From an uncultured Lachnospiraceae bacterium (GTDB taxonomy: Bacteria; Bacillota; Clostridia; Lachnospirales; Lachnospiraceae): a DNA stretch of 64,000 nucleotides. Shown one piece after another: positions 33,071-41,927 of this stretch (its first letter is position 1; every line of letters begins with the position of its first letter). The position numbers and the translations under genes were made by a program. The DNA lies in NCBI GenBank assembly GCA_947164605.1, contig CAMUXE010000004.1:1-64000 (forward strand), given 5' to 3'. The notes beneath the pieces were generated by a model, which worked only from the letters and a program-made list of their open reading frames with translations, made no database searches and was not told where the DNA came from.

Positions 33071-35065
33071 ATGGCAGACACTAAGGAACATGGCAATTTA
33101 TCAATCAATAGCCAGAACATTTTTCCAATAATTAAGAAATGGATGTACTCTGATCACGACATCTTTATTCGTGAGTTGGTATCTAATGCTTGTGATGCTA
33201 TCACTAAGCTTAAGAAGCTTTCTCTTATAGGTGAGTATGAGGAGCCTGATGATGTAGATTACAAGGTTGAGGTTAGAATTAGTTCTAAGAATAAGACTAT
33301 CAAGATTATTGATAACGGTCTTGGTATGACTAAGGATGAAGTTGACGAATATATCAACCAGATCGCCTTTTCTGGTGCATCTGATTTCCTTGAGAAATAT
33401 AAAGACAAGGCAGACAGCGAGCAGATTATAGGACATTTTGGTTTGGGCTTTTATTCAGCTTTTATGGTGTCTGATACTGTTGAGATTGATACTAAGTCAT
33501 TTAAGGGTCAGGATGCAGTACATTGGTCATGTGATGGCGGTACAGAGTATGATATGACTGCTTCAGACAGAGAGGCTATTGGTACTGAAATTACACTCAA
33601 TCTAAATGAGGATTGCCTTGAGTTTGCTAACGAATACAAGATTAGAGATATACTTGATAAGTATTGCTCATTTATGCCTATCCCTATATATCTTGTCGAT
33701 GAGGATAAGGGACAGCTCACAGAGGATGTAGCTGAGGAAGACGTACTCGAGACAGATAAGCTTATCCGTACATTTGTCAAGGATGCAGTTACTAGAGAAG
33801 AAAAGGATGAGAATGGTGAGCCAAAGACTGTTGAAGTAGAGCCCGCTAAAAAGATGGCAACTATTGAGAAAAGACCAGTCATGCTCAATGATATCCATCC
33901 TCTTTGGACAAAGCATCCTAATGAGTGCAGCGATGAGGACTACAAGGAGTTCTATACAAAAGTCTTCCATGATTACAAGGAGCCACTTTTTTGGATTCAC
34001 TTAAATATGGATTACCCATTCAATTTAAAGGGTATTCTTTACTTCCCTAAAATTAATATTGAGTATGAGTCAGCTGAAGGTGTTATTAAGCTCTATAACA
34101 ATCAGGTCTTTGTCGCTGACAATATAAAAGAGGTAATACCTGAGTTCTTGATGCTCCTCAAGGGCGTTATCGACTGCCCAGATCTTCCACTCAATGTTTC
34201 AAGATCTGCTCTTCAGAATGATGGCTTTGTTAAGAAGATTTCTGATTATATCACAAAGAAGGTTGCAGATAAGCTTTCTGGTATGTATAAGACAGATAAG
34301 GAAAACTATGAGAAGTACTGGAACGATATCAATCCATTTATCAAATATGGTTGCATGAAGGATGACAAGTTCTATGACAAGATGAAGGATGCTATCCTCT
34401 ACAAGAATTTGGAAGGCAAGTACCTGAATCTTAGTGAGTGCTTGGAAGAGAATAAGGAAAAGCATGAAAATACAGTATTTTATGCTACAGACGAGACAGA
34501 ACAGAGCCAGTACATCAACCTCTTTAAAGAAGAGGGATTGGATGCTGTAATTCTTAACAATAGAATTGACCAGCCATTTATCTCTCATGTTGAGAGCAAG
34601 AATGAGAATGTAAAGTTTGCAAGAATTGATACTGACCTTTCAGATACTTTTAAGGAAGAAGTCAAGGAAGATGAGCTCAAAGAGCTTGCTGAAAAGCTCT
34701 CTGAAACCTTTAAGAAGGCCCTTTCTAAGGACAACCTTAATATAAAGGTTGAGAAGCTTAAGAATGACCAGATTCCAGCTATAATAACTCTTTCTGAGCA
34801 GAGCAGAAGAATGCAGGATATGATGAAGATGTACAGCATGGGACAGGATCTTGCTATGTTTGGCGGAGAGGGAGAGACACTCGTTCTTAATGCCAACAAT
34901 GAGCTTGTTCAGTATATCGAGAAGAATAGTGATGCGGAGAATGTGAGCCTTTTCTGTGAGCAACTCTATGATTTGGCCCTTTTAGGACATGCTCCTTTAA
35001 AGCCTGAAGAGATGACAAAATTCATAGCCAGAAGTAATAAGATTATGCAGATGCTTGCAAAATAA
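33071..35065 (+). CDS. htpG: Molecular chaperone HtpG (Hsp90)
   Basis: The 664-residue protein is a bacterial Hsp90. The N-terminal GHKL ATPase has IFIRELVSNACDAITKLKKL with the catalytic Glu, IIDNGLGMTKDEVDEYI and GHFGLGFYSAFMVSD. The middle domain includes LPLNVSRSALQND. The C-terminal dimerization domain ends QMLAK. A charged insert at ~235-260 (VTREEKDENGEPKTVEVEPAKK) is characteristic of some clostridial members. Two CIRCE elements flank the promoter, so HrcA repression is likely. In Bacillus subtilis htpG is not a CIRCE gene. Confidence 0.96.
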   Translation: MADTKEHGNLSINSQNIFPIIKKWMYSDHDIFIRELVSNACDAITKLKKLSLIGEYEEPDDVDYKVEVRISSKNKTIKIIDNGLGMTKDEVDEYINQIAFSGASDFLEKYKDKADSEQIIGHFGLGFYSAFMVSDTVEIDTKSFKGQDAVHWSCDGGTEYDMTASDREAIGTEITLNLNEDCLEFANEYKIRDILDKYCSFMPIPIYLVDEDKGQLTEDVAEEDVLETDKLIRTFVKDAVTREEKDENGEPKTVEVEPAKKMATIEKRPVMLNDIHPLWTKHPNECSDEDYKEFYTKVFHDYKEPLFWIHLNMDYPFNLKGILYFPKINIEYESAEGVIKLYNNQVFVADNIKEVIPEFLMLLKGVIDCPDLPLNVSRSALQNDGFVKKISDYITKKVADKLSGMYKTDKENYEKYWNDINPFIKYGCMKDDKFYDKMKDAILYKNLEGKYLNLSECLEENKEKHENTVFYATDETEQSQYINLFKEEGLDAVILNNRIDQPFISHVESKNENVKFARIDTDLSDTFKEEVKEDELKELAEKLSETFKKALSKDNLNIKVEKLKNDQIPAIITLSEQSRRMQDMMKMYSMGQDLAMFGGEGETLVLNANNELVQYIEKNSDAENVSLFCEQLYDLALLGHAPLKPEEMTKFIARSNKIMQMLAK

Positions 35066-35101
35066 AGGATTTTGTCGTATCATAGACTAATCAAGTGCGT
35101 T

Positions 35102-35134
35102 GGGGCTGTTTCCCTTGGGACACAGCCCTAATTT
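35102..35134 (+). terminator. Intrinsic terminator of htpG
   Basis: GGGCTGT pairs with ACAGCCC, with TCCC/GGGA inside, followed by a short T-rich tract. Confidence 0.7.
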
Positions 35135-35153
35135 TGTATATAGGATTAAATAT

Positions 35154-36167
35154 ATGATAGATGGTAAAAAAGATGATTTTGATATATTATTTGATAAATC
35201 GATATTAAATGACATAGACACTTTTGATGACAGCAATCTTGAAAAGAGAAATATGCAGTCTGAATATGATGTTGACGACTATATTGAGTTTGAGGATGAG
35301 GCGGAAATAAGCCTCAGTTCAAGTGAAAATCAGGAAGTCGATGAAGAGATTGATATCTTTGAACTTGATCAGAGAGGAAGAGCTAGTCAGACTCCTTATG
35401 GAGAACAAAATGTAGATTCTCTCACTGAAAAAAACAAATCGTCTTTATATGATGATGACGATGATGATGATGATGACGACGATGATGATGACTATGAAGA
35501 TGATGATGATAAAATATATGCTTCATCTAGAATGAACGATAGTCGTAAGGCACGTAAGAAACAGGTCTCTCTTATGAGAGAAATCTTAAGCTACATCGAG
35601 ATGTTTGCTTTCGCCGTAATATTTGCCTTTGTGTTTACAGAATTTGTTATTGTAAATGCTGAAGTCCCAACTGGTTCCATGAAGAACACAATTCTTATAG
35701 GCGATAGAATTATAGGAAACCGTTTGGCTTACAAGTTTTCAGAACCTAAGCGTGGAGATATAATTATCTTTAAGTATCCTGATGATGAAAGTCAGAACTT
35801 TGTTAAGAGGGTTATAGGTATTCCTGGAGATATAGTCCAGATAATACATGGTCAGGTATATGTAAATGGCTTTCTTCTTGATGAATCATATATTAGAGAG
35901 CCTATGATTGACAATGAGAACGAGCTTGAGTATGTGGTCCCTGAAGATTCATATTTTGTTATGGGCGATAACCGCAATGATTCTCATGATTCAAGATATT
36001 GGAAGACTACAAATTTTGTGTCTAGAGATCAGCTTATAGCTAAAGCTATGGTTTGCTACTACAATTCTGATACTATGAAACTTCAGTTCAAGCTTTTGAA
36101 GAATCAGTATGGCTCTAGTATGAGCCAGGCTGAGGTGGCTACAAAGTCTAATACTATTGATAAGTAA
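35154..36167 (+). CDS. lepB: Signal peptidase I with acidic N-terminal domain
   Basis: This 337-residue type I leader peptidase removes signal peptides of exported proteins. The peptidase part starts with one membrane helix (ILSYIEMFAFAVIFAFVFTEFVI, ~143-165). The catalytic Ser follows in VPTGSMKNT and the general-base Lys in NFVKRVIGIPGD; the GDNRNDSHDSR box is present. Upstream lie about 135 residues that normal SipS-type enzymes lack. They are strongly acidic, including an uninterrupted run of 14 Asp encoded by GAT/GAC repeats. The start at 35154 was preferred; the TTG 54 bp earlier lies in the htpG terminator. Confidence 0.93.
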   Translation: MIDGKKDDFDILFDKSILNDIDTFDDSNLEKRNMQSEYDVDDYIEFEDEAEISLSSSENQEVDEEIDIFELDQRGRASQTPYGEQNVDSLTEKNKSSLYDDDDDDDDDDDDDDYEDDDDKIYASSRMNDSRKARKKQVSLMREILSYIEMFAFAVIFAFVFTEFVIVNAEVPTGSMKNTILIGDRIIGNRLAYKFSEPKRGDIIIFKYPDDESQNFVKRVIGIPGDIVQIIHGQVYVNGFLLDESYIREPMIDNENELEYVVPEDSYFVMGDNRNDSHDSRYWKTTNFVSRDQLIAKAMVCYYNSDTMKLQFKLLKNQYGSSMSQAEVATKSNTIDK

Positions 36168-36198
36168 AATTTTATGCCTTATAATTATAGGGCATTTT

Positions 36199-36271
36199 GC
36201 TACCATGGCTCAGTCGGTAGAGCAATTGATTCGTAATCAATAGGTCGCCGGTTCGATTCCGGCTGGTAGCT
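36199..36271 (+). tRNA. tRNA-Thr (anticodon CGT)
   Basis: The acceptor arms GCTACCA/TGGTAGC, D arm GCTC/GAGC, anticodon arm ATTGA-TTCGTAA-TCAAT and T arm GCCGG-TTCGATT-CCGGC are all perfect. Length is 73 bases. CCA is not encoded. Confidence 0.96.
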
Positions 36272-36279
36272 TATATAGG

Positions 36280-36310
36280 CCCCACTTAGACGGAAGTTTA
36301 AGTGGGGTTT
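36280..36310 (+). terminator. Intrinsic terminator after tRNA-Thr
   Basis: CCCCACTTA pairs with TAAGTGGGG; only three Ts follow directly. Confidence 0.6.
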
Positions 36311-36410
36311 GTAATATTCTTTAATTGGAAATATAAATGAGTTTTCTAATATTGTTTAAGTGGAAATATAAATTGGGTTTGTAATATTATTCAATATGTA
36401 GTATAAAGTG
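36307..36410. repeat. Three ~35-bp degenerate tandem repeats
   Basis: Units starting GTTTGTAATATT, GTTTTCTAATATT and GTTTGTAATATT lie at 36307, 36341 and 36377, with GTGGAAATATAAAT-like second halves. They fill the space between the tRNA terminator and the rhomboid gene. Confidence 0.75.
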
Positions 36411-36460
36411 TATAGCATAATTTATATCTTATTAGATAGCATAAGTATTGGGAGGTAATT

Positions 36461-37039
36461 ATGGCAAGTAATGGTAAAAAGAAAGGAATATCCTTTAATT
36501 CACCAGTGATTCTTACATTTAGCGCTCTTTGTTTTCTGGCCTTGATACTCAACATTTTTAGTGGCGGAAGAAGCAATATGTACATCTTTAGCGTATATCG
36601 CTCCTCTTTCACAGATTTATTGACATATGTGAGATTCTTTGGACATGTCTTGGGACACGCTGATTGGAATCATCTCTTGGGCAATCTTATGATGATTTTG
36701 GTAGTAGGTCCGCTGCTTGAGGAAAAATATGGATCTAAGTGTATTCTTTTTGTTATTTTGATAACTGCGCTGGTTACTGGTTTGGTTCATTTTGTATTTT
36801 CCCCTGGAGTTATGTTGCTGGGAGCTAGCGGGGTTGTTTTTGCCTTTATTCTTTTAGCTTCACTTACAAGCTTTGAAGATGGAATGATTCCAATGACCTT
36901 TATTTTGGTAGCTGTCCTCTATATAGGTCAGCAGGTCTATAATGGCCTTGTTATCACCGATAATATATCAAATCTGACTCATATAGTAGGCGGAATTGTG
37001 GGTGCTGTATGTGGATTTGCACTCAATAAGAAAAGATAG
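36461..37039 (+). CDS. Rhomboid-family intramembrane serine protease
   Basis: The 192-residue membrane protein has about six helices. The rhomboid signatures are all present: HADWNHLLGN in the second helix region, GASGVVFAF with the nucleophilic Ser, and THIVGGIVGAV with the catalytic His. It cleaves transmembrane substrates inside the bilayer; its substrates are unknown. GGGAGG precedes the ATG. The dihydrouridine synthase gene follows after 9 bp, so they probably share a transcript. Confidence 0.92.
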   Translation: MASNGKKKGISFNSPVILTFSALCFLALILNIFSGGRSNMYIFSVYRSSFTDLLTYVRFFGHVLGHADWNHLLGNLMMILVVGPLLEEKYGSKCILFVILITALVTGLVHFVFSPGVMLLGASGVVFAFILLASLTSFEDGMIPMTFILVAVLYIGQQVYNGLVITDNISNLTHIVGGIVGAVCGFALNKKR

Positions 37040-37048
37040 GGTAGAGAC

Positions 37049-37999
37049 ATGAAGTATTATTTTGCCCCTCTAGAGGGAATAACTAGATATGTGTATCGAA
37101 ATGCTTTTGAGAAGACATTTGGCGGGATTGATAAATACTTTGCTCCCTTTATATCACCAACTAAGGACTCTCCTCTTACACCTAGAAATAGGATGGAACT
37201 TGAAAGCGAAAACAATTCTAGCTTGAATTTGGTGCCACAAATTCTTTGTAATAACCCTGAAGTCTTTATAGATGCCGCATCTAGACTAATCGATATGGGA
37301 TATAAGGAAATCAATCTTAATGCCGGTTGCCATTCGGCTACTGTAACTTCAAAGAAAAAGGGAGCTGGACTTTTAGAAGATCTCTACAATCTTGAAAGGC
37401 TCTTGGATTCGATTGTCAATTTCGGCCTGGCCAGTGGCCTTAAGATATCAGTTAAGACAAGACTTGGACGCTTCGACCAAGATGAATTCTTTAAAGTGTT
37501 AGAAATCTATAATGAGTTCCCCTTGTCTGAGCTGATTATTCATCCAAGAATTGAGAAGGATTTTTATAAGGGTGATGTCAGAATTGATTTCTTTAAGTAT
37601 GCCCTTGAAGAGTCGAAGAATCCTATTGTTTATAATGGTGACCTTTTTAAGAAGGATGATATTAGAAAAATTAGCCAGCTTGCTGAGAATAGTCCAGCTT
37701 TCAATGATGCCTTGATGCTTGGAAGAGGCCTTTTAATTAACCCATATCTGCTCTTTAGGCAGGATGGGGATGGGAAGATAGACCAGCTTTTCTTCAAGTT
37801 TCATAAGGAAATCTATGAGGGATATAAAGAGATAATGTCGCCTGATAAGAATGTCTTGTACCATATGAAGGAATTATGGACATATTGGGCTAGAAATATT
37901 GAAGGCTGTGATAAAGAGATAAAGTCTATCATGAAGAGCAAGCGCTATGAGGAATATGATATTGGCCTTAACAATATCAAGGCTAAACTTATGGCCTGA
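37049..37999 (+). CDS. tRNA-dihydrouridine synthase family protein
   Basis: The 316-residue TIM-barrel flavoprotein reduces uridine in tRNA D loops. It starts YYFAPLEGITRYVYRNAF, like the FMN-binding N-terminus of Dus enzymes. The catalytic-Cys segment reads NLNAGCHSATVTSKKKGAG, where typical Dus enzymes have NMGCP; the Cys is kept and Pro is replaced by His. SVKTRLG and LIIHPRIEKDFY with the phosphate-binding LMLGRGLLINP follow. This is a divergent subgroup common in Clostridia. Confidence 0.88.
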   Translation: MKYYFAPLEGITRYVYRNAFEKTFGGIDKYFAPFISPTKDSPLTPRNRMELESENNSSLNLVPQILCNNPEVFIDAASRLIDMGYKEINLNAGCHSATVTSKKKGAGLLEDLYNLERLLDSIVNFGLASGLKISVKTRLGRFDQDEFFKVLEIYNEFPLSELIIHPRIEKDFYKGDVRIDFFKYALEESKNPIVYNGDLFKKDDIRKISQLAENSPAFNDALMLGRGLLINPYLLFRQDGDGKIDQLFFKFHKEIYEGYKEIMSPDKNVLYHMKELWTYWARNIEGCDKEIKSIMKSKRYEEYDIGLNNIKAKLMA

Positions 38000-38066
38000 T
38001 TTCATCAAGCATTAAAAAAATGTATATTTAGAAATTTAAATAAGTATATTAATTTAAATATGAAAA

Positions 38067-38107
38067 GAACCTCCTTAACTGATGCTCAGTAGGGAGGTCC
38101 TTTTTTG
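38067..38107. terminator. Terminator between convergent genes
   Basis: ACCTCC/GGAGGT with inner ACTGA/TCAGT, followed by six Ts on the plus strand and a shorter T tract on the minus strand. Confidence 0.8.
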
Positions 38108-38126
38108 TATTAGCAAGTCTTCAGAT

Positions 38127-39461
38127 TTAAACTAAAATTGTAATAATACTCTTTTCGTCTATTTGGCCCTTGAAGGCCTTATTTTCGATAATGAGATTGA
38201 AGTCGTGGGCTTGATTTGCCTGATTTAATATGACAAGGGCTAGCTTTTTGTCAGGTCTTATGGCGGCCACTACTTCTAAATCAGAAGTGTATGAGCTTGT
38301 CTCTATGATTTGGCTCTTGGCTGCTATGTAAGAACTGAAGTGGTTTATATAGGTCCAGGTCAGGTTCTTAATTACAGAATCAGAGTCTTTGCCCAGCATA
38401 AGTGGTGCATCACAGTAGTTTTCAAGATGATTAGGCCCACCCTTGTGATCGAGAAGCAAATTCCAATCTATATAGGCGTGAGTTCCGTTTTTGAGACAGC
38501 CTATAATATCGTGAGCATATATGTTGGCATTGACAAGTTGATCTTCTTTTCTGAAATCAGAATAACCAGTACAACCCTCGGTGTGGAAGAGGAGCTTTTT
38601 TGGATACTTTTTGGCGACTAGACCAATATTGTCAAAATGATCTCCCATATACCAGTGGAAGGCGCAACCGGCTATATTTGACTCTCTTTTGAAGATTGAT
38701 TTTGTGAGCTTTTCTTCAAATTCGTAGCTTTGGCTTGCTCTTGAGTAAATTTTATCTGTGTTGTGGTCCCAGATAAGTATTTTTGTCTTTAAATTATGCT
38801 TCTTTATTTCAGGAGTCAGATACTTGACTGCAAAACTTGTCTCGTCTTTGGCGGAGTATAGACAAGATTCCCAAGGCACAAGGGCAGATGCTTCGTTCTG
38901 GACGCTTATATAATCTATCTCAAAACCCTCTTCCTTCATTGCTAAGAGATATTTGCCAAGATAAGCGGCATAGGTTTTTTTGAAAATAGGATTTAGATGT
39001 CCGCCTCTGGTCAGTCTTAAGTTGGATTTCATAAAGGCTGGTGGACTCCAAGGTGAGGCAAGTAAGTTAAGGTCAGGGTTTATTGCTTTGATCTTTTTAA
39101 GGTACTTGATAAGAGATTTTTTCTCATGCTCAATTGAAAAGTCTGAAAGATCGGCCTTGTATGAATATGAGTATGAATCAAGAGCGAAATCACAGGATCC
39201 GATGGCTATTCTTAAAAAGTTATAGTTCTTGTCAAAAACTTCCTTTAAAAGTTTGTCTGAGCTTTGGTCTCTCAGTAAATCAAGGCAGTGAGTACTGCTT
39301 TCAGTAAGGGCAGCACCAAAACCAAGAAAAAGCTGTTTTTTTAGCTTGGGATATACATTTATAACATTAGATTCTAGGCCTCTTGAAGAGGAGGCTTTTA
39401 GGTCAATCTGCTTGAAATAGATATCTTTATCGAAATTAGTGCATATTGCTTTTGCATTCAT
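38127..39461 (-). CDS. Glycoside hydrolase family 30 protein
   Basis: The 444-residue enzyme is a GH30 retaining glycosidase (glucosylceramidase/beta-glycosidase type). The TIM barrel shows LFLGFGAALTESS at the start, ASPWSPPAFMKSN, then the acid/base Glu190 in SVQNEA and the nucleophile Glu295 in LFHTEGC. A small beta-sandwich ends the protein. There is no signal peptide, so it should act in the cytosol on imported oligosaccharides or glycosides. Precise substrate is unknown. It is transcribed towards the dihydrouridine synthase gene. Confidence 0.9.
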   Translation of the reverse strand: MNAKAICTNFDKDIYFKQIDLKASSSRGLESNVINVYPKLKKQLFLGFGAALTESSTHCLDLLRDQSSDKLLKEVFDKNYNFLRIAIGSCDFALDSYSYSYKADLSDFSIEHEKKSLIKYLKKIKAINPDLNLLASPWSPPAFMKSNLRLTRGGHLNPIFKKTYAAYLGKYLLAMKEEGFEIDYISVQNEASALVPWESCLYSAKDETSFAVKYLTPEIKKHNLKTKILIWDHNTDKIYSRASQSYEFEEKLTKSIFKRESNIAGCAFHWYMGDHFDNIGLVAKKYPKKLLFHTEGCTGYSDFRKEDQLVNANIYAHDIIGCLKNGTHAYIDWNLLLDHKGGPNHLENYCDAPLMLGKDSDSVIKNLTWTYINHFSSYIAAKSQIIETSSYTSDLEVVAAIRPDKKLALVILNQANQAHDFNLIIENKAFKGQIDEKSIITILV

Positions 39462-39526
39462 AGTAAAGTCCTTTCCTTAAGCTGGGCTTTGGGACTGAAA
39501 TATGTGCCGATAGGGCTTAAAAATGT

Positions 39527-39570
39527 TTTAAAAAAGGCCACCTTTATTCTGATAGAGTAAAGGTGGCCTG
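39527..39570 (-). terminator. Intrinsic terminator of purC
   Basis: On the minus strand GGCCACCTTTA pairs with TAAAGGTGGCC and six Ts follow. Confidence 0.9.
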
Positions 39571-39589
39571 AAATTGTATAGGAAATATA

Positions 39590-40462
39590 TTACTGAATTT
39601 CCTTGCCTGAAAGAAGCTTGTAAGCTTCCTTGTACTTCTCGATTGTCTTGTCGATAACGTCTGAAGGAAGGTTGTAATCGCTGTCTGGATTAGCCTTTAA
39701 CCAGTCACGTACGAACTGCTTATCAAATGATGGCTGACCCTTGCCTGCTTCATAACCCTCAAGTGGCCAGAAACGGCTGCTGTCTGGTGTGAGCATCTCA
39801 TCAGCGATAAGAACCTCGCCGTTCTCGTCAAGACCGAACTCGAATTTTGTATCAGCTATGATGATGCCGCGTGTAAGAGCATACTCAGAACACTTGTTGT
39901 AAAGACCGATTGTGTAATCACGAATCTTTGTAGCTAACTCCTCGCCACGACCTGGGTAAGCCTTCTCGAGAACTTTTACGCATGTATCGAAATCAATGTT
40001 TTCATCATGATCGCCGATTTCAGCCTTAGTAGATGGAGTGAAGATAGGCTCAGGAAGCTTCTCGCTCTCCTTTAAACCTTCAGGAAGCTTGATACCGCAA
40101 ACAGTACCGTTCTCCTTGTAGCTAGCCCAGCCACTACCTGTAATATAACCACGGACAATACACTCGATTGGAAGCATCTCAAGCTTTTTGCAAAGCATAC
40201 TGTTTCCGTCAAAATTCTCATTCTGGAAAAACTCTGGCATATCCTTAACATCAACACTTACCATGTGATTTGGAACAAAATCCTTTGTGTAATCGAACCA
40301 GAACTTAGACATCTGTGTGAGAACAGTTCCCTTCTTTGTAATCTTGTTCTTAAGGATTACATCAAATGCAGATATACGGTCTGTTGCAACCATAATAAGG
40401 TTGTCGCCTATATCGTAAATCTCACGTACTTTACCCTCTTTAACAGGTTTGAATTCTTTCAT
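39590..40462 (-). CDS. purC: Phosphoribosylaminoimidazole-succinocarboxamide synthase
   Basis: The 290-residue enzyme joins CAIR and aspartate using ATP in purine synthesis. Typical features are KEGKVREIYDIGDNLIMVATDRISAFDVIL at the start, the VRGYITGSGWASYKENG segment, EIGDHDENI and the LIADEMLTPDSSRFW box. The start at 40462 was preferred (AAAGGAC 11 bp before) over an ATG 42 bp upstream. It stands alone, not in a pur operon. The promoter at 40510-40537 and a terminator frame it. Confidence 0.96.
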   Translation of the reverse strand: MKEFKPVKEGKVREIYDIGDNLIMVATDRISAFDVILKNKITKKGTVLTQMSKFWFDYTKDFVPNHMVSVDVKDMPEFFQNENFDGNSMLCKKLEMLPIECIVRGYITGSGWASYKENGTVCGIKLPEGLKESEKLPEPIFTPSTKAEIGDHDENIDFDTCVKVLEKAYPGRGEELATKIRDYTIGLYNKCSEYALTRGIIIADTKFEFGLDENGEVLIADEMLTPDSSRFWPLEGYEAGKGQPSFDKQFVRDWLKANPDSDYNLPSDVIDKTIEKYKEAYKLLSGKEIQ

Positions 40463-40509
40463 CGTTAATGTCCTTTCAAATTTAAAATTTATCAGATTTG
40501 ACATGTAAT

Positions 40510-40537
40510 ATTATAAAGCATTTTTCAATAATGGCAA
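40510..40537 (-). promoter_or_regulatory. Promoter of purC
   Basis: On the minus strand TTGCCA (40537-40532), 16 bp, TATAAT (40515-40510). Confidence 0.6.
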
Positions 40538-40649
40538 GGAAATATTCTTAGAAATTGAATTTGAGCTAAGCTGAAAGAGTTCATAAAAGAAAAATAGAGA
40601 AGGGAAGTATAAAGAAATTGGTACTAAAGTACTCTTAATCAATATAATC

Positions 40650-40678
40650 TTGAATTTTCTCTGTTATTATTATATAAT
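40650..40678 (+). promoter_or_regulatory. Promoter of the SbcD/SbcC-like pair
   Basis: TTGAAT (40650-40655), 17 bp, TATAAT (40673-40678). The leader of about 115 bases to 40800 contains no named motif I can identify. The rest of the 40538-40799 gap looks empty. Confidence 0.65.
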
Positions 40679-40799
40679 TTTTCCAAAATAGGTTTGAGTA
40701 TAATTGGACACATAGGGGAGGTTCAAATAGACAGGCCTTAATACTGTCTTCAAGGTTTTTGAGTTGACCTGATATTTACGCAATAGGAGATGGCATAAT

Positions 40800-41909
40800 A
40801 TGAAGATGATACAATGTTCTGATTTGCACCTCGGTGCAAAGATGATGGAGGGCTTGTCTGAATATCAGATAGCTGAGAGAAGCGATGAGCTTTTGAAAGA
40901 CTTTATAGCTATGACTAGATATGCAGTCAATAACAGAATTCCGGTATGTATGATTTGTGGGGATTTATTTGATAGCAGCCAACCGGATCCAGAATTGGTT
41001 GACAAAGTTCGTGAGGCTATTACTAGGGCACCTAGAGTGAATTTCTATTATTTAAAGGGCAGCAGTGATAGGGATTTTAAAGGATTTGACCAGGATAGGC
41101 CATCAAATCTCTTTGTTTTCAGTAATTACTGGGAATACTACACATTGGGAAATGGCATAACGATAGCTGGAATTGAACCTGATGAAGAAAACAATATGTC
41201 TTATTACTATAATCTCGACCTTTATGAAGGGCTCACAAATATAGTGATGCTTTATGGTCAGATTGCTGCCCTGCCTGGCAAGGATTTAGTTTCTACTTCT
41301 TTGCTGAGAGGCAAAAATATTTCCTATCTTGCATTGGGAGGATTACATACCTATATGCAGGATTATCTTGAAAGTGGAAGTGCAGAGTGTTACTGCGGTT
41401 GTTTGTCAGGTAAGAATTTTGAAGAAGATGGAACAAAGGGATTTGTTCTCTTGGATATTGACGATGAAGGAAAAATTACTACTAGCTTCATACATGATCT
41501 GACAAAGAGAAGCTATTATAACATTACGATTGATGTAACTGGTACAACCTCGATAATTGCTATAAGAAACGAGATAAAAAGAATGACAACCAGCATCACA
41601 GCTGATGATTTGATCAGGTTTACCTTGATCGGAGAAGCTGGGGAAAATACTCAGATTGATCCTCTTTATCTCAAAAAGCAGTTGGAAGATAGCTTTTATT
41701 ACGTAGAGATAGTTAATGATACCCATCTTGTCCTATCTGACCATGTCAAGTTCGGCCAGTCAGCGAAGGATAAGTTTATAAATGGAGTTAGGGATTCCAA
41801 ACTGTCTAAGGAAGATCAAGACAGAATTATAAATATTGGCTTGAATGCCTTTAATTTGAACACAGCTAAAAAAGTTGAAGTAAGAGATAAGAAAAATAAT
41901 TTTACGTAA
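40800..41909 (+). CDS. SbcD/YhaO-like metallophosphoesterase with altered active site
   Basis: The 369-residue protein keeps the first two metallophosphoesterase motifs (CSDLHLG, Asp8/His10; MICGDLFDSS, Asp55). The others are changed: the GNHD motif reads GSSD at 87-90, the single-His strand reads VMLYGQ with Tyr near 152, and the GHxH motif reads GGLH near 180-183. Four expected metal or catalytic residues are thus missing. By position it partners the following SMC-like ATPase as in SbcD-SbcC or YhaO-YhaN DNA-repair pairs. It may have become a non-catalytic subunit, or the metal site may differ. The genes are 18 bp apart. Confidence 0.8.
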   Translation: MKMIQCSDLHLGAKMMEGLSEYQIAERSDELLKDFIAMTRYAVNNRIPVCMICGDLFDSSQPDPELVDKVREAITRAPRVNFYYLKGSSDRDFKGFDQDRPSNLFVFSNYWEYYTLGNGITIAGIEPDEENNMSYYYNLDLYEGLTNIVMLYGQIAALPGKDLVSTSLLRGKNISYLALGGLHTYMQDYLESGSAECYCGCLSGKNFEEDGTKGFVLLDIDDEGKITTSFIHDLTKRSYYNITIDVTGTTSIIAIRNEIKRMTTSITADDLIRFTLIGEAGENTQIDPLYLKKQLEDSFYYVEIVNDTHLVLSDHVKFGQSAKDKFINGVRDSKLSKEDQDRIINIGLNAFNLNTAKKVEVRDKKNNFT

Positions 41910-41927
41910 CTAGGGAGGAATTTAGGG

